Shown one piece after another: positions 26,609 to 37,441 of a stretch of DNA of 64,000 nucleotides. The notes below the pieces were generated by a model. That model had not been told where the DNA came from and did no database searches. It worked only from the letters and a program-made list of their open reading frames with translations. A program made the translations under genes and the position numbers. Origin of the DNA: Streptococcus mitis (GTDB lineage Bacteria > Bacillota > Bacilli > Lactobacillales > Streptococcaceae); contig NZ_JPFU01000012.1 of assembly GCF_000722695.1 (NCBI RefSeq), positions 62,001-126,000 of the forward strand, given 5' to 3'. Within the stretch, counting starts at the first letter, position 1, and each line of letters opens with the position of its first letter.

Positions 26609-27405
26609 TATAAGCCCTCCATATAAGCTATAACCGACTGGTCCTTATGGTGACCAATCACAGTTTCTACTAATTCTAAAATTTCTGGTCGCGCATTTTC
26701 AGGAGCCACAGGATGACCGACAACCTGCATCATGTGCAAGTCATTTAGATTGTCTCCAAAAGCCATAACCTGATCCATTGTGATACCAAGTTTTTTAGCT
26801 AATTCAACAATGGCCACACCCTTATCGACATAGTCCAGAACGATATCAATAGATTCAAAGCCAGTTGTCATAGCCTTAACACCAGGAACGTTTTCGTTTA
26901 CCCAAGTTTCACCAGCTTCCAACGTTTCTTCTGTGAAGTTGGTTGTAAATTTGAAAATGTCATCTGTAATATCTTCCAAACTCGCTACTTTTTGGATATT
27001 TTCATTATAACGCTGGCTCTCTTTCAAATAGGTCTCATCAACCGTATCTAGCACATAAGAGCCTTTTTTGCCCGTCAAGAGCAATTTATTGATATCTACA
27101 TAAGGTGACGTTTTCAGCTTTTCAAAAGTGGATAGATAAAAGTCACGAGACATGGTCGCTTCATACAAATCCTGACCTTGATATTCGACCAAACTACCAT
27201 TTTCCGCGATAAAAATAATATCATCACGAACATCAGCAAATAATTTTTCTAAGGATAGAAATCCGCGCCCCGAAGCCACCGCAAAGTAAATCCCTTTTTC
27301 CTTGTAGGAAGCAAAAAGAGACTTGAGGCGGTCCATATCAAAGCGCCCATTCCCATCTAGGAAGGTTCCGTCCATATCCGTTGCTACTAGTTTAATTGTC
27401 ATCAT
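26608..27405 (-). CDS. Cof-type HAD phosphatase (paralogue)
   Basis: 265 residues. HAD motif I is TDMDGTFLDGNG, with ASGRG for motif II and AFGDNLNDLHMMQVVGHPVA for motifs III/IV. It is clearly a second member of the same family as the downstream gene, but diverged rather than a recent copy. The start overlaps smc by 4 bp. The metabolite substrate cannot be assigned. Confidence 0.92.
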   Translation of the reverse strand: MMTIKLVATDMDGTFLDGNGRFDMDRLKSLFASYKEKGIYFAVASGRGFLSLEKLFADVRDDIIFIAENGSLVEYQGQDLYEATMSRDFYLSTFEKLKTSPYVDINKLLLTGKKGSYVLDTVDETYLKESQRYNENIQKVASLEDITDDIFKFTTNFTEETLEAGETWVNENVPGVKAMTTGFESIDIVLDYVDKGVAIVELAKKLGITMDQVMAFGDNLNDLHMMQVVGHPVAPENARPEILELVETVIGHHKDQSVIAYMEGL

Positions 27406-30400
27406 TCAATACTTTCTAAATCTTTTAACTTAACCGAAACAATTTTTGAAACACCCGATTCCTGCATGGTCACTCCATAGATGGAATCAGCCGCTGCCAT
27501 GGTTCCCTTACGGTGGGTCACAACGATAAACTGGCTGTCCTTGTCAAAGCGGTTGAGGTAATCCCCAAAACGTTTAACATTGGCTTCGTCTAGCGCAGCC
27601 TCTACCTCATCCAAGATGACAAATGGAATGGTCTTGACACGGATAATGGAGAAGAGCAAGGCAAGAGCCGATAGGGCTTTTTCCCCACCACTCATAAGGT
27701 TGAGAGACTGGATTTTCTTGCCTGGTGGTTGAACAGAAATCTCAACCCCAGCTGTCAGTAAGTCTCCCTCAGTCAAAATCAGGTCAGCCTGACCTCCGCC
27801 AAACATCTGCTTGAAGGTCACTTTAAAGGACTCACGAATAGCCTCAAAGGTTGATTTAAAGCGTTCCTTAACCTCATCATTCATCTCTGTGATAGTCTCA
27901 AGAAGCAGATTTTTCGCTGACAAAATATCATCTCGCTGGCTATTTAGGAAGTCCAGACGGTTGTGGACTTCTTCGTACTGTTCAATAGCTTCCAAGTTGA
28001 CAGGACCCAGTGAGCGAATAGCCTTCTCTAAATCCTGCACCTCTTGCTCTGCCAGATTGAGGTTTTCCAATTCATGCGCTTTTTCTAGAGCTTCAGTATA
28101 GCTAATCTGGTACTGGTCTGTTAATTGACTTTGTAGATGGCGCAAGCGCTCGCTGACCTTTTCTTTCTTGGCTTCAGCACGTGTTTGCTTGCGAATCCAC
28201 TCCTCATTCTGCTGGCGAGCCTGATCCAAATGACTAGCAATATCATCCAGCTGCCCTTCAATATCATCCAACTCAAACTGCTTGCGAATCAAACCTTGTT
28301 GGAGGCTTGTTTTCTGAGTTTTGGCTTCTTCGGCCTGTTGACTGAGCAAGGCTGTATCAACCTTCTCCAGATTATCAACCTTTTCTTGAAGAAGGCGCTG
28401 AATTTCCTCTTGTTCGATATTCAGATTGTCCAATTCCTTGCCTAAACGCTCAATATCAGCTACTTCATAACGTTTTTGTCCTTGCAGTTCAGTCTTAAGC
28501 AAGCGAGCCTGCGCTACCTCTTCCTGCAAGTTTTGATAGCGTTCTTGGATGGCGTTTTTGTTAGACTTAATCTCTTCAATCTCAGCTTCCAGATTTTGCT
28601 TGTCGCTGGAGATAGTAGTGAGGCGCTCTTGGCATTTTTCCTTATCTGCTTGCCAATCTCCCTCAGAAAGACGATCTAATTCCTCTTCTTGGAGTTTCAA
28701 AAGAGTTTCTAGCTCTTCAACTTGTTGACTGGTCTGCTGATAAGCGAGGGCCAAGCCCTGCTCCTGGATACGAGCCTGCTCTCCCTGAGATTTGATGGTT
28801 TCTAACTTTTCTGTCAATGAAACCATCTCATCTTGCCAGATCTTCAAACTCGCTTCATCTGAACGCAAACTTGCTTCTTCTTCAGCAATTTCTTTTTGCA
28901 ATTGTTCCAGTTCTGGCTTGATGAAGATACTGTTATTTTGGCGATTGGCACCACCTGCATAAGAACCACCTGTGCGCAACTCTGTCCCATCTAAAGTCAC
29001 CATACGAACCTGATAACGAACCTGGCGAGCTGCTGCACGCGCATGTTCTACTGTATCAAATATGGCCGTCGTGGCTAGCAAATTCTTGAAAATAGCTTCC
29101 AGTCTAGTATCGAATGTCACCAGCTCATCTGCCATGCCCAGAAATCCTGGACTTGCAGCGATAGCATCTTGGTTCTGGCTAGAAATCGTACGCGCCTTGA
29201 TCGTTGTCAACGGAAGGAAAGTCGCACGACCAGCTCTATTTCGTTTTAGGAAATCAATTGCCTTGGTTGCCACATGTTCATCTTCTACGATGATATGCTG
29301 ACTGCTGGCTCCAAGCGCAATCTCTAGGGCAGTTTGATAATGCACATCAAAAGTCAGGTGCTCACTGACTGCACCAATAATCCCACCAAGGCGATCTTTT
29401 TCTTGGAGAACACTCTTAACACCTGCATAAAAGTTACTATGATTTCTCAGGATATTTTCCAAACTTTGGGCTCTAGCCTGCTTGTTTTTAAGACTGTCCA
29501 GACGGTCAAAGAGTTGACTTTGTTGAGCTTGATAGGAAGCTTTCTGCTCCTCTTGCTCCTTGGCAATAGCTTGGTAGTCGGCCAATAATTTTTGAACCTG
29601 CTCCTTAGCAGTTTCAAGCTCCGCCTTTTGCTGACTAGCCTTCTCTTTAGCTGTAGCCAGTTGTTCTTTCAGCTTTTCTAGTTGATCTGCTTGTTTTTGA
29701 GAAAGCTGACGACTATTTTCCAACTCGTTTTCGATACGGGTCAACTGGTTTGAGACGTCTGCTTCTTCTTGTAAAAGCGCCACAAAGCGTTCACGTAATA
29801 GCTCAATCATCTGATCAGGATCATCTGAAAAAGCCAGCAATTCAGCTTCTAAACGATTGAGTTTTTGATTATTTTGGACTAGATTTTCTTCTAAGAGAGC
29901 TAAAGAACTTTCTTTATCAGATTTTTCTTTGCTAAGCGAATTTCTCTTATCCTCCAAAGCAGCCAAACGAGCTTGTGCTTCCTGTTGATTCAGGGCTACT
30001 TGCTCAGATTCCAGTTTCGATAGGGCTAATTTTCTCTCTAAATCACTAATCAGACTGGTCAAGTCCATCAAACTGCCTTGATCTTTGGCCATTTCAGCCT
30101 GTAAATCTTGGCGTTGCTTCTTGAGATTCTGATTTTCCTCTTCTAATTTTTCACGCTTCTGGTAATAGCTCGTCAAGAGTTCCTGAACCTGCGCCAACTC
30201 TTCTTCTGTCGACTCTAGTTCAGCCTTATTTTCCTTGATTTGAGCAACCAGCACGTCTAAATAAATAGCCTTGCGTTGACCTTCCAAGTCTAAAAACTTA
30301 CGAGCATTTTCAGCTTGCTTCTCAAGAGGCTTGATTTGATTGTCCAACTCGTAGATAATATCCTCTAAGCGGTCTAGATTATCCTGAGTTTGTTGTAGTT

Positions 30401-30938
30401 TGCTCTCAGTTTCTTTTCTGCGAGTCTTGTATTTTAAAACTCCAGCAGCTTCTTCAAAAATAGCTCGGCGTTCTTCAGGCTTGGAATTAAAAATCTCCTC
30501 AACCTTCCCTTGGGAAATAATGGAGAAGGAATCTCGTCCCAATCCAGTATCCAAGAAGAGGTCATGAATATCACGCAGACGCACTTTCTTGCCGTCAATC
30601 TTGTATTCGCTATCTCCACTACGATAGATATGGCGTTCCACCCTAATTTCTTGGCCTGCATCCTTGATAAATCCGTCATTATTATCCAGAGTCACAACTA
30701 CAGAAGCATAATTGAGCGGTTTGCGACTTTCAGTTCCAGCAAAAATAACATCCGGCATCTTGCCCCCACGGAGACTCTTGACACTAGACTCTCCCAAGGC
30801 CCAACGCAGACTTTCTGTAATATTCGACTTTCCTGATCCATTTGGCCCCACAACTGCTGTAACCCCTTGGTCAAACACAACCTTGGTTTTATCAGCGAAA
30901 GACTTGAATCCCTGAATTTCGATTTCCTTTAAATACAT
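27402..30938 (-). CDS. smc: SMC, chromosome condensation and segregation ATPase
   Basis: 1178 residues. Walker [12 protein letters not shown] (~32-42) in the N-terminal head; a long coiled coil; a globular hinge at ~500-670 ([13 protein letters not shown] to [16 protein letters not shown]); a second coiled coil; then the C-terminal head with signature [14 protein letters not shown] and Walker [18 protein letters not shown]. With ScpA/B it organises and separates sister chromosomes. It overlaps rnc by 10 bp and the downstream HAD gene by 4 bp. Confidence 0.98.
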   Translation of the reverse strand: MYLKEIEIQGFKSFADKTKVVFDQGVTAVVGPNGSGKSNITESLRWALGESSVKSLRGGKMPDVIFAGTESRKPLNYASVVVTLDNNDGFIKDAGQEIRVERHIYRSGDSEYKIDGKKVRLRDIHDLFLDTGLGRDSFSIISQGKVEEIFNSKPEERRAIFEEAAGVLKYKTRRKETESKLQQTQDNLDRLEDIIYELDNQIKPLEKQAENARKFLDLEGQRKAIYLDVLVAQIKENKAELESTEEELAQVQELLTSYYQKREKLEEENQNLKKQRQDLQAEMAKDQGSLMDLTSLISDLERKLALSKLESEQVALNQQEAQARLAALEDKRNSLSKEKSDKESSLALLEENLVQNNQKLNRLEAELLAFSDDPDQMIELLRERFVALLQEEADVSNQLTRIENELENSRQLSQKQADQLEKLKEQLATAKEKASQQKAELETAKEQVQKLLADYQAIAKEQEEQKASYQAQQSQLFDRLDSLKNKQARAQSLENILRNHSNFYAGVKSVLQEKDRLGGIIGAVSEHLTFDVHYQTALEIALGASSQHIIVEDEHVATKAIDFLKRNRAGRATFLPLTTIKARTISSQNQDAIAASPGFLGMADELVTFDTRLEAIFKNLLATTAIFDTVEHARAAARQVRYQVRMVTLDGTELRTGGSYAGGANRQNNSIFIKPELEQLQKEIAEEEASLRSDEASLKIWQDEMVSLTEKLETIKSQGEQARIQEQGLALAYQQTSQQVEELETLLKLQEEELDRLSEGDWQADKEKCQERLTTISSDKQNLEAEIEEIKSNKNAIQERYQNLQEEVAQARLLKTELQGQKRYEVADIERLGKELDNLNIEQEEIQRLLQEKVDNLEKVDTALLSQQAEEAKTQKTSLQQGLIRKQFELDDIEGQLDDIASHLDQARQQNEEWIRKQTRAEAKKEKVSERLRHLQSQLTDQYQISYTEALEKAHELENLNLAEQEVQDLEKAIRSLGPVNLEAIEQYEEVHNRLDFLNSQRDDILSAKNLLLETITEMNDEVKERFKSTFEAIRESFKVTFKQMFGGGQADLILTEGDLLTAGVEISVQPPGKKIQSLNLMSGGEKALSALALLFSIIRVKTIPFVILDEVEAALDEANVKRFGDYLNRFDKDSQFIVVTHRKGTMAAADSIYGVTMQESGVSKIVSVKLKDLESIE

Positions 30939-31627
30939 GAATCCAGCCCTTTCTCAACGGCATTTTTGGCAGCTTCCTGCTCTGCTAATTTCTTAGAACG
31001 ACCTTGGCCTTGACCAATGCTCTTACCTTCAACGAGAACTTCTACTTCAAAAACCTTATCGTGGGCAGGACCTGTTTCAGATATCACTTGATACCGAATA
31101 GCCACATCCCCATTGACCTGAAGTAACTCTTGAAGATGGGTTTTGTAGTCTGTAATCATCTCAAACTCGCCTGCTTCAACCTTAGGAATCATAACTTGAT
31201 AGATAAATGCCTTAACCTTGGCCACATCCTTGTCCAAAAGGAGGGCACCAAGAAAGGCTTCAAAGGCATCACCAAGAATGGTGTCACGATTGCGACCGCC
31301 AGATTTTTCTTCCCCTTTACCCAACTTGATAAATTGATCAAACTGGCAATCACGCGCAAAACCAGCCAAACTCTCCTCACGGACAATCATAGCACGGAGT
31401 TTAGACAAGTCACCCTCAGGCTTTTTAGGATATTTTTTATACAGATATTCTGAAATCAATAACTGTAGAACAGCGTCTCCTAAAAATTCCAAGCGCTCAT
31501 TGTGTGAAATTTTTAAGAGGCGGTGCTCATTGGCATAACTCGTATGAGTAAAGGCAGTCTCCAGTAAATTTTTGTCTGCAAATTCGATTGCAAAATGGTT
31601 CTTTAGTACAGTTTGTAATTCTTTCAT
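30929..31627 (-). CDS. rnc: Ribonuclease III
   Basis: 232 residues. The catalytic signature [20 protein letters not shown] (~43-62) carries the Mg-binding Glu/Asp. The second acidic cluster is in [19 protein letters not shown] dsRNA-binding domain (~155-228) ends [20 protein letters not shown]. It processes rRNA precursors and structured mRNAs. First gene of the operon; its promoter is a TATAAT at 31664-31669, just downstream of another unit's terminator. Confidence 0.97.
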   Translation of the reverse strand: MKELQTVLKNHFAIEFADKNLLETAFTHTSYANEHRLLKISHNERLEFLGDAVLQLLISEYLYKKYPKKPEGDLSKLRAMIVREESLAGFARDCQFDQFIKLGKGEEKSGGRNRDTILGDAFEAFLGALLLDKDVAKVKAFIYQVMIPKVEAGEFEMITDYKTHLQELLQVNGDVAIRYQVISETGPAHDKVFEVEVLVEGKSIGQGQGRSKKLAEQEAAKNAVEKGLDSCI

Positions 31628-31663
31628 ACCAACCTCTTTCTAACTGATAACAGTCCTTTTTAT

Positions 31664-31669
31664 TATATC
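31664..31669 (-). promoter_or_regulatory. -10 element of the rnc promoter
   Basis: On the minus strand GATATAATA contains TATAAT, about 37 bases upstream of the rnc ATG. The -35 would lie in the T-run of the neighbouring terminator and is weak. Confidence 0.5.
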
Positions 31670-31677
31670 AAAAAAAG

Positions 31678-31706
31678 CCCCCTGAGTCACTTTAAAACGG
31701 GGCTGG
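31678..31706 (-). terminator. Terminator upstream of rnc
   Basis: On the minus strand AGCCCC, a 17-base loop, then GGGGGCT followed by seven T. It would stop transcripts coming from the tRNA-Arg/guaC side before the rnc operon. Confidence 0.65.
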
Positions 31707-31746
31707 AGGGGATTTGGGCATTCTATAGACAGAGTTTTTCAGTTTT

Positions 31747-31941
31747 ATACTCAATGAAAATCAAAGAGCAAACTAGGAAGCTAGCCGCAGGCTGCTCAAA
31801 GCACTGCTTTGAGGTTGTAGATAGAACTGACGAAGTCAGCTCAAAACACTGTTTTGAGGTTGCAGATAGAACTGACGAAGTCAGTAACATAACTACGGTA
31901 AGGCGACGCTGACGTGGTTTGAAGAGATTTTCGAAGAGTAT
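31747..31941. repeat. BOX element (3) with two boxB modules
   Basis: Outer modules as in the other BOX copies (ATACTCAATG start, CGAAGAGTAT end). The middle module occurs twice in tandem, once as AAGCACTGCTTTGAGG and once as AAACACTGTTTTGAGG, each followed by AGATAGAACTGACGAAGTCA. Confidence 0.92.
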
Positions 31942-32006
31942 TAGAGTCAAATTTGAGACAGGATAAATACAAAAGCCCTATTAAAGGCTTTCTTAGGGTT
32001 TTTACA

Positions 32007-32078
32007 TCCACCCTGAGGGAATCGAACCCCCATCTCAAGAACCGGAATCTTACGTGATATCCATTACACTAAGGGTGG
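32007..32078 (-). tRNA. tRNA-Arg (anticodon CCG)
   Basis: 72 nt including the discriminator A. Acceptor stem CCACCCT/AGGGTGG is a perfect 7-bp pair. The D arm contains AATGGAT; anticodon stem TAAGA/TCTTG encloses loop TTCCGGT with anticodon CCG; T arm GGGTTCGATTCCC. CCA is not encoded. The GGGTTTTT after it, preceded by paired CCCTA/TAGGG (31968-31998), may be its weak terminator. Confidence 0.95.
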
Positions 32079-32143
32079 AAACTTGTTTTATTATAACAAA
32101 AATTTGCTCTAATAACAAGTTTTTTCTAGTGATATAACCCGTC

Positions 32144-33130
32144 TTAGTGGGAAGCATCCCCATTCCAGATGGAGTTTTTCACGATAACATAATCAACGTG
32201 TTTAAGGTCAGCAACCTGACGTCCACCTGCATAAGAAATAGCACTTTGAAGGTCTTGTTCCATCTCAGTTAAAGTATCTTGTAGATGGCCTTTGGCAGGA
32301 AGTAAGATACGTTTTCCTTCGACGTTTTTATAAGCTCCTTTTTGGTATTGGGAAGCTGAACCATAGTATTCTTTGAACTGTTCACCATCGACTTCAATCG
32401 TTTTCCCTGGACTTTCGATGTGTCCTGCAAAGAGGGAACCAATCATGACCATGCTGGCACCAAAACGGATAGACTTGGCAATATCACCGTGAGTACGAAT
32501 TCCTCCATCAGCGATAATCGGTTTACGTGCAGCCTTGGCACACCAGCGTAGAGCAGCCAACTGCCAACCACCTGTACCAAAACCAGTCTTGACCTTGGTG
32601 ATACAAACCTTACCAGGACCGATTCCAACCTTAGTAGCATCCGCACCAGCATTTTCCAATTCACGCACAGCTTCTGGTGTTCCCACATTTCCAGCAATAA
32701 CAAAAGTATCTGGCAATTCTTTCTTGATGTGTTGAATCATAGAAATCACGCTATCCGCATGACCATGGGCAATATCAATAGTGATATACTCAGGAGCGTC
32801 AGCCTTGAGCTGGCTAACAAAATCATACTCATAGTCCTTAACACCGACAGAAATAGAAGCAATGAGCCCTTGATCGTGCATGCGTTTGATAAAAGGAATG
32901 CGTCCCGCCTCATCAAAACGATGCATAATGTAGAAGTAGCCCCCTTTAGCCAGTTGCTCTGCTACATTTTCATCCAAAATCGTTTGCATATTAGCTGGTA
33001 CAACAGGTAGTTTAAAGGTGTGATTTCCTAGAGTGACGCTTGTATCCGCTTCTGCACGGCTTTTAATGACACATTTATTTGGAATCAATTGAATATCTTC
33101 GTAATCAAAAATTGGAAATTCATTTAACAT
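32144..33130 (-). CDS. guaC: GMP reductase
   Basis: 328 residues of the IMPDH/GMPR family without a CBS insert. The catalytic cysteine lies in [20 protein letters not shown], and [20 protein letters not shown] binds the phosphate. It reduces GMP to IMP with NADPH, returning guanine nucleotides to the common pool. Monocistronic: its own promoter lies upstream and tRNA-Arg lies downstream on the same strand. Confidence 0.97.
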   Translation of the reverse strand: MLNEFPIFDYEDIQLIPNKCVIKSRAEADTSVTLGNHTFKLPVVPANMQTILDENVAEQLAKGGYFYIMHRFDEAGRIPFIKRMHDQGLIASISVGVKDYEYDFVSQLKADAPEYITIDIAHGHADSVISMIQHIKKELPDTFVIAGNVGTPEAVRELENAGADATKVGIGPGKVCITKVKTGFGTGGWQLAALRWCAKAARKPIIADGGIRTHGDIAKSIRFGASMVMIGSLFAGHIESPGKTIEVDGEQFKEYYGSASQYQKGAYKNVEGKRILLPAKGHLQDTLTEMEQDLQSAISYAGGRQVADLKHVDYVIVKNSIWNGDASH

Positions 33131-33207
33131 ATCGATGTCTCGTTTCTTTTGTAATGACCTACCTATGCTCTCGCATCACTACGTCTTTTCCGACGTTTCC
33201 TTAATTT

Positions 33208-33236
33208 ATTATAAACCAAAGTACAGTTTTTGTCAA
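33208..33236 (-). promoter_or_regulatory. guaC promoter
   Basis: Minus strand TTGACA (33231-33236) and TATAAT (33208-33213) with 17-bp spacing, both consensus. The ~75-base leader includes a small ACGTC/GACGT hairpin but no recognisable riboswitch. Confidence 0.85.
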
Positions 33237-33296
33237 ATAATGTTATAATTTAAAATATATTGTTCGGATTTTGTTGTATAAATAATAAAAGAAAGA

Positions 33297-33316
33297 GGAG
33301 AGATTATTTTCTCCCC
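33297..33316 (-). terminator. Possible terminator of the leu operon
   Basis: Minus strand GGGGAGA, six-base loop, TCTCTCC with one mismatch, followed by a T-rich stretch. Weak but well placed, just after the yrdC-like stop. Confidence 0.4.
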
Positions 33317-33330
33317 ACTTCTTCTCTATC

Positions 33331-34110
33331 TTAATAATACTCACCCTGACGATAGTCCCATGAGTTAAAGGTATCTGACAGGTGCATCATGATTTTATCA
33401 ATATCAAGACCTTTACGGATCACAACTGGAGCTGGTGAAGTTGAACGTGCTCCTCCTTGTTCTGGGATGAGTTTACCATCTTTATCGACCATAGACACCA
33501 TCACACCTTGCTCGTAGCGAGTTTCAATCGTTTTGTCAGGTTGGATGGATGCCACGTAGTCGTCTGCTTCTATGACAAGGTCCACTGATCCTTCGATACG
33601 TTCTCCGATACCTTCTACCTTACCGCGGTTTCCTTTTCCAGATGGGTTTGCTGATGAAGCATATACCATCTTGCCTTCTTCCCAAAGTTTAGCAGCCAAT
33701 TGTTCACCAGCCTTACCAAATTTGATAACAAAACAGCTAGTACCACGCACGTCTGTCATGAGTTCTTCACGGCCATCACCGTATGCTTTGAGTTTTTCAA
33801 AGGCTTCTGGTTTCCAAGGAAGGATACAACCAAGGAGAATGTCTTCGTCCCAATGTTTTTGGTAAAAGGCTTCAATTTCTGGGTTGAGTTGTGCTAAAGC
33901 GCGAAGCTCGTCCATGCTACCGCAGAGAACAACCCCTGGTTTGTTACGGTTACGCTCTTTGGCTGCGAACTTACGCTCAAGTCCTGCCTTGTCACTGGTC
34001 ATGATGATATAACCAACTTTTGTAGGGCAAACGATACATCCGCCCTCACCTTTTAAAATGTCGTAGCCTTCTTGTGAAAGTGTTCCGTTCCATTGAATGT
34101 GTTTTGTCAT
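33331..34110 (-). CDS. YrdC/Sua5-domain protein at the end of the leu operon
   Basis: 259 residues. YrdC landmarks: CIVCPTKVGYIIMTSD (~26-41), AAKERNRNKPGVVL (~49-62) and YASSANPSGKGNRGKVEGI (~149-167, the SxANxSG nucleotide-binding motif). The family makes threonylcarbamoyl-AMP for tRNA t6A, or is YciO-like with unrelated roles. The family's usual T-x-YGL motif is replaced by TKVGYI, so this may be a paralogue rather than the housekeeping TsaC. It lies 27 bp after leuD on the same strand and is likely cotranscribed with leucine genes. Nothing in the sequence explains that link. Confidence 0.75.
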   Translation of the reverse strand: MTKHIQWNGTLSQEGYDILKGEGGCIVCPTKVGYIIMTSDKAGLERKFAAKERNRNKPGVVLCGSMDELRALAQLNPEIEAFYQKHWDEDILLGCILPWKPEAFEKLKAYGDGREELMTDVRGTSCFVIKFGKAGEQLAAKLWEEGKMVYASSANPSGKGNRGKVEGIGERIEGSVDLVIEADDYVASIQPDKTIETRYEQGVMVSMVDKDGKLIPEQGGARSTSPAPVVIRKGLDIDKIMMHLSDTFNSWDYRQGEYY

Positions 34111-34137
34111 AGTTCTATATTTCCTTTTCTATTTTTT

Positions 34138-34731
34138 CTAATCCTGCCAGTAGGCTGGTCGTTGTTTTTCATAAGCAGCAATCAAGTCTTCATACTGCAA
34201 AGTAATACCGATATCATCCAAACCATTTAAGAGCTTGTGTTTCCATTCGCTATCAATTTCGAAAGTGAATTCTCCAACTGGTGAGATGATTTTCTGTTGT
34301 TCCAAGTCCACAGTTACCTGATCGGTTGGTTTAAGCTGGGCTAGCTTTTCTCTAACCTCTCTGGGCTGAACAATAGGCAACATACCATTATTGAGTTCAT
34401 TATTGTAATGAATGTCACCGAAAGATCCTGCAATCACTACCTTAAAACCATAGTCTGCTAAGGCCCAAGCTGCATGTTCCCTCGAAGACCCTGCCCCAAA
34501 GTTATCCCCTGAGATGAGGATACTGGCTTTCCGGTATTCAGGTCGGTTAAAGACAAAGTCAGGATCCTCAGTGTAGTTATCGTCCAGATAACGCCAAGCA
34601 TACATGAGGTACTTACCAAAGCCTTTTTTATCAATTAACTTGAGAAACTGCTTGGGTAGGATTTGGTCGGTGTCGATGTTATCATTCATGAGAGGAACGG
34701 TCGTTCCTGTATAAACTGTAAATTTTTCCAT
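34138..34731 (-). CDS. leuD: 3-isopropylmalate dehydratase small subunit
   Basis: 197 residues, typical length. [18 protein letters not shown] near the N-terminus and the swivel-domain signature [20 protein letters not shown] (~75-94). With LeuC it isomerises 2-isopropylmalate to 3-isopropylmalate in leucine synthesis. It starts 9 bp after leuC. Confidence 0.96.
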   Translation of the reverse strand: MEKFTVYTGTTVPLMNDNIDTDQILPKQFLKLIDKKGFGKYLMYAWRYLDDNYTEDPDFVFNRPEYRKASILISGDNFGAGSSREHAAWALADYGFKVVIAGSFGDIHYNNELNNGMLPIVQPREVREKLAQLKPTDQVTVDLEQQKIISPVGEFTFEIDSEWKHKLLNGLDDIGITLQYEDLIAAYEKQRPAYWQD

Positions 34732-34740
34732 ATCCTCTCC

Positions 34741-36123
34741 TTACTGGGCTTCTGGCATTTGTCGAACATCTACAAAGCGCCCTGCAATAGCTGCTGCTGC
34801 TGCCATGGCTGGACTACAGAGATGGGTCTTAGCACCAAAGCCTTGTCTGTCTTCAAAGTTGCGGTTGCTGGTTGAGGCGCAGTGGACACCATCAGGCACC
34901 TTATCAGGATTCATCCCCAGGCACATGGAGCAACCCGGGTCTCTCCACTCAAAGCCAGCGTCTAGGAAAACCTTGTCCAAGCCCAACTTCTCCGCAGCTC
35001 GTTTGACAGGACGAGAGCCTGGAACTACGATAGCTGTTAAGTTGGGAGCAATCTTCTTCCCTTTGACAAATCGAGCAGCCAGTTGCAAATCGCTGAGACG
35101 AGCATTGGTACATGAGCCAATAAAGATATAGCCTAGTTCAATATCCGCTGGCTTTTGACCAGGCTCCAAATCCATGTAATGATAAGCTCGTTCATCATTC
35201 ATATCCTTAATTTCTGGGAAACTGCTGTCAAAGTCAACTCCCATAGCAGGATTGGTTCCCCAGGTTACCATGGGAGCCAAGTCAGAAACATCCATCTGGA
35301 TAACCTTATCGTAAACGGCATCATCATCACTGACAAGGGTTTTCCAATCAGCCACAGCCTCTTCGAAATTCTCTGGAATACACTCACGTCCCTTAAGATA
35401 ATCATAGGTGGTTTGGTCCGGATTCATGATTCCCATCTTGGATCCAAACTCGATGGACATATTGCAGATGGTCATTCGCTCTTCCATGCTCAGTGCATCA
35501 ATAGCTTGACCTCGATATTCCACCACGTAGCCAACACCACAGGCAACGCCGTACTTGGCAATCAAGGCTAAAATGAAGTCCTTGGAATAAACTCCTTTTT
35601 GAGGAACACCAGTGAATTCTACCAACATTTTCTTGGGTTTAACTTGCCAGAGGGTCTGGGTAGCAAAGACATGCTCAACCTCACTGGTCCCAATTCCAAA
35701 TGCGATAGCTCCGAAAGCTCCGTGGGTTGCTGTGTGACTGTCTCCACAGACAATGAATTTTCCTGGTTGGGTCCGTCCTGTTTCTGGACCAACCATGTGT
35801 ACGATCCCTTGTTTTTCAGAACCGTGGGCCGCATGTTCAATCCCAAATTCCTCAACATTTTCAGCTAGCTTATCAATTTGAGCCTTGGAAATCACATCTC
35901 GAATATCATAGATATTGACTGTTGGAACATTGTGGTCAAAGGTTCCAAATGTCAAGTCTGGTCGTCTCAATCTACGACCTGCATCTCGTAATCCTTGAAA
36001 AGCCTGAGGACTGGTCACTTCGTGAATATAGTGCTGGTCCACATACATGAGTTGGGGTTGCCCCTCTTCTCCTGTGATGACATGACGGTCCCATAATTTA
36101 TCAAAAATCGATTTTCCTGCCAT
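34741..36123 (-). CDS. leuC: 3-isopropylmalate dehydratase large subunit
   Basis: 460 residues of the aconitase family. The three [4Fe-4S] cysteine ligands are visible in [11 protein letters not shown] (~348) and [13 protein letters not shown] (~408-420). Substrate-binding [19 protein letters not shown] is intact. It is complete with no frameshift. It follows the DUF1294 gene by 3 bp. Confidence 0.96.
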   Translation of the reverse strand: MAGKSIFDKLWDRHVITGEEGQPQLMYVDQHYIHEVTSPQAFQGLRDAGRRLRRPDLTFGTFDHNVPTVNIYDIRDVISKAQIDKLAENVEEFGIEHAAHGSEKQGIVHMVGPETGRTQPGKFIVCGDSHTATHGAFGAIAFGIGTSEVEHVFATQTLWQVKPKKMLVEFTGVPQKGVYSKDFILALIAKYGVACGVGYVVEYRGQAIDALSMEERMTICNMSIEFGSKMGIMNPDQTTYDYLKGRECIPENFEEAVADWKTLVSDDDAVYDKVIQMDVSDLAPMVTWGTNPAMGVDFDSSFPEIKDMNDERAYHYMDLEPGQKPADIELGYIFIGSCTNARLSDLQLAARFVKGKKIAPNLTAIVVPGSRPVKRAAEKLGLDKVFLDAGFEWRDPGCSMCLGMNPDKVPDGVHCASTSNRNFEDRQGFGAKTHLCSPAMAAAAAIAGRFVDVRQMPEAQ

Positions 36124-36126
36124 CTA

Positions 36127-36396
36127 TTACCTCCAAATAACATATAAGGCTCCTAGTGTGGTCACCATCCCAAGAAACCAAACCGTTTTAAAGTACCATT
36201 TTCGAGTCTTGTGGTGAAAGGTGATTCCTGCTAACCAAGCTCCAAAACCACCACAAGTAAAGGCTAAAATGAGTAAGATTTTCTCTGGGATGCGCCAAAC
36301 TCTTCTCCTTGCCTTAGATTTGTCAATGCCATAAATCAAGAAAATTATGACATTCCAAATCAAAAGGACTAGAGTAATTTTTTCGTCTAACTTCAT
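36127..36396 (-). CDS. DUF1294 small membrane protein inside the leu operon
   Basis: 89 residues. Two to three membrane segments, with the family landmarks YGIDKSKARRRVWRIPE (the DKxxA-RxRIPE pattern), LAFTCGGFGAWLAG and FHHKTRKWYFK. The function of DUF1294 is not known. It overlaps leuB by 4 bp and precedes leuC by 3 bp, so it is tightly embedded in the leucine operon and translated with it. Confidence 0.85.
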   Translation of the reverse strand: MKLDEKITLVLLIWNVIIFLIYGIDKSKARRRVWRIPEKILLILAFTCGGFGAWLAGITFHHKTRKWYFKTVWFLGMVTTLGALYVIWR

Positions 36397-37430
36397 AACC
36401 TTGCAATAATAGCTTCCGTCATTTCCTTGGTCGAAGCCTGTCCACCTATATCTCTCGTTAAAATGCCAGCTGCCAAACTGGCTTCTACTGCACGTTCGAT
36501 ACGCTCTGCATCCTCATAACGACCAAAACTGTCTCTAAGCATCATAGCAACAGACAAAATCATGGAAATAGGATTGGCAATTCCTTGACCTGCAATATCG
36601 GGTGCCGAACCATGAATGGGTTCATAGAGACTTGGATCCTTTTCAGAGTGACTGGCTGATGGCATGACTCCAAGTGTGCCAGATAGGACACTTGATTCAT
36701 CAGATAAGATATCTCCAAAAAGATTCTCCGTCACGATGACATCAAACTTAGCAGGATTGGTAATCATAAGCATGGCAGCTGAGTCGACTAGCTGGTGCTC
36801 CAAGGTTACATCTGGGAAATCCTGTGCGACTTCCTCAGCTACTCTGCGCCAGAGTTTTGAGGTCGCTAGAACATTTTGCTTATCGATACTAGTAACGATT
36901 TTTCTCCGACTTCTTGCGATTTCAAATGCCTTACGAATAATCCGCTCTACTTCTTCATAGCTATAGTCATTGATATCACGTGCTTTTTGCTCTCCAAGGA
37001 TATGGTCCCCAAAGTAAATCCCGCCTGTCAACTCACGCACCACGACAAAGTCTACACCAGCAATTCGTTCTGGTTTGAGTGGTGACAAATGCTTGAGACT
37101 GTCAAAGATTTTTACGGGGCGAATATTGGCATAAAGATTGAGTTCCTTACGGAGAGCCAGCAGTCCTTGTTCAGGCCGAACCGCTGCCCCATCATACTGG
37201 GGACTCCCAATAGCCGCTAGGAGAATGGCATCTGCTTCTCTACAAGCCTTAAGAGTATCATCAGGTAAGGGATGGCCTGCTGCATCAATACCTGCACCTC
37301 CAAAAGGTCGTCTGTCTATTTCATAGACAAAGCCTGTTTTTTTAGCTAGGGCTTCCAGAACATCTAAACCAGCCTCCATGATTTCTGGGCCGATTCCATC
37401 CCCTGCTAGAGCTACTATTTTCTTTGTCAT
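36393..37430 (-). CDS. leuB: 3-isopropylmalate dehydrogenase
   Basis: 345 residues. KKIVALAGDGIGPEIMEAGL starts the nucleotide-binding fold. NLFGDILSDESSVLSGTLGVMPSAS carries the metal-binding Asp pair. Substrate Arg/Lys residues sit in NLYANIRPVKIF and VVRELTGGIYFG. It oxidatively decarboxylates 3-isopropylmalate to 2-ketoisocaproate using NAD. It lies 11 bp after leuA. Confidence 0.97.
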   Translation of the reverse strand: MTKKIVALAGDGIGPEIMEAGLDVLEALAKKTGFVYEIDRRPFGGAGIDAAGHPLPDDTLKACREADAILLAAIGSPQYDGAAVRPEQGLLALRKELNLYANIRPVKIFDSLKHLSPLKPERIAGVDFVVVRELTGGIYFGDHILGEQKARDINDYSYEEVERIIRKAFEIARSRRKIVTSIDKQNVLATSKLWRRVAEEVAQDFPDVTLEHQLVDSAAMLMITNPAKFDVIVTENLFGDILSDESSVLSGTLGVMPSASHSEKDPSLYEPIHGSAPDIAGQGIANPISMILSVAMMLRDSFGRYEDAERIERAVEASLAAGILTRDIGGQASTKEMTEAIIARL

Positions 37431-37441
37431 AGCATCCTCCT

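Noticed and set aside
33131..33330. Purine riboswitch upstream of guaC
   Set aside because: Only a consensus promoter and a small hairpin are visible; the conserved purine-aptamer loops are absent.
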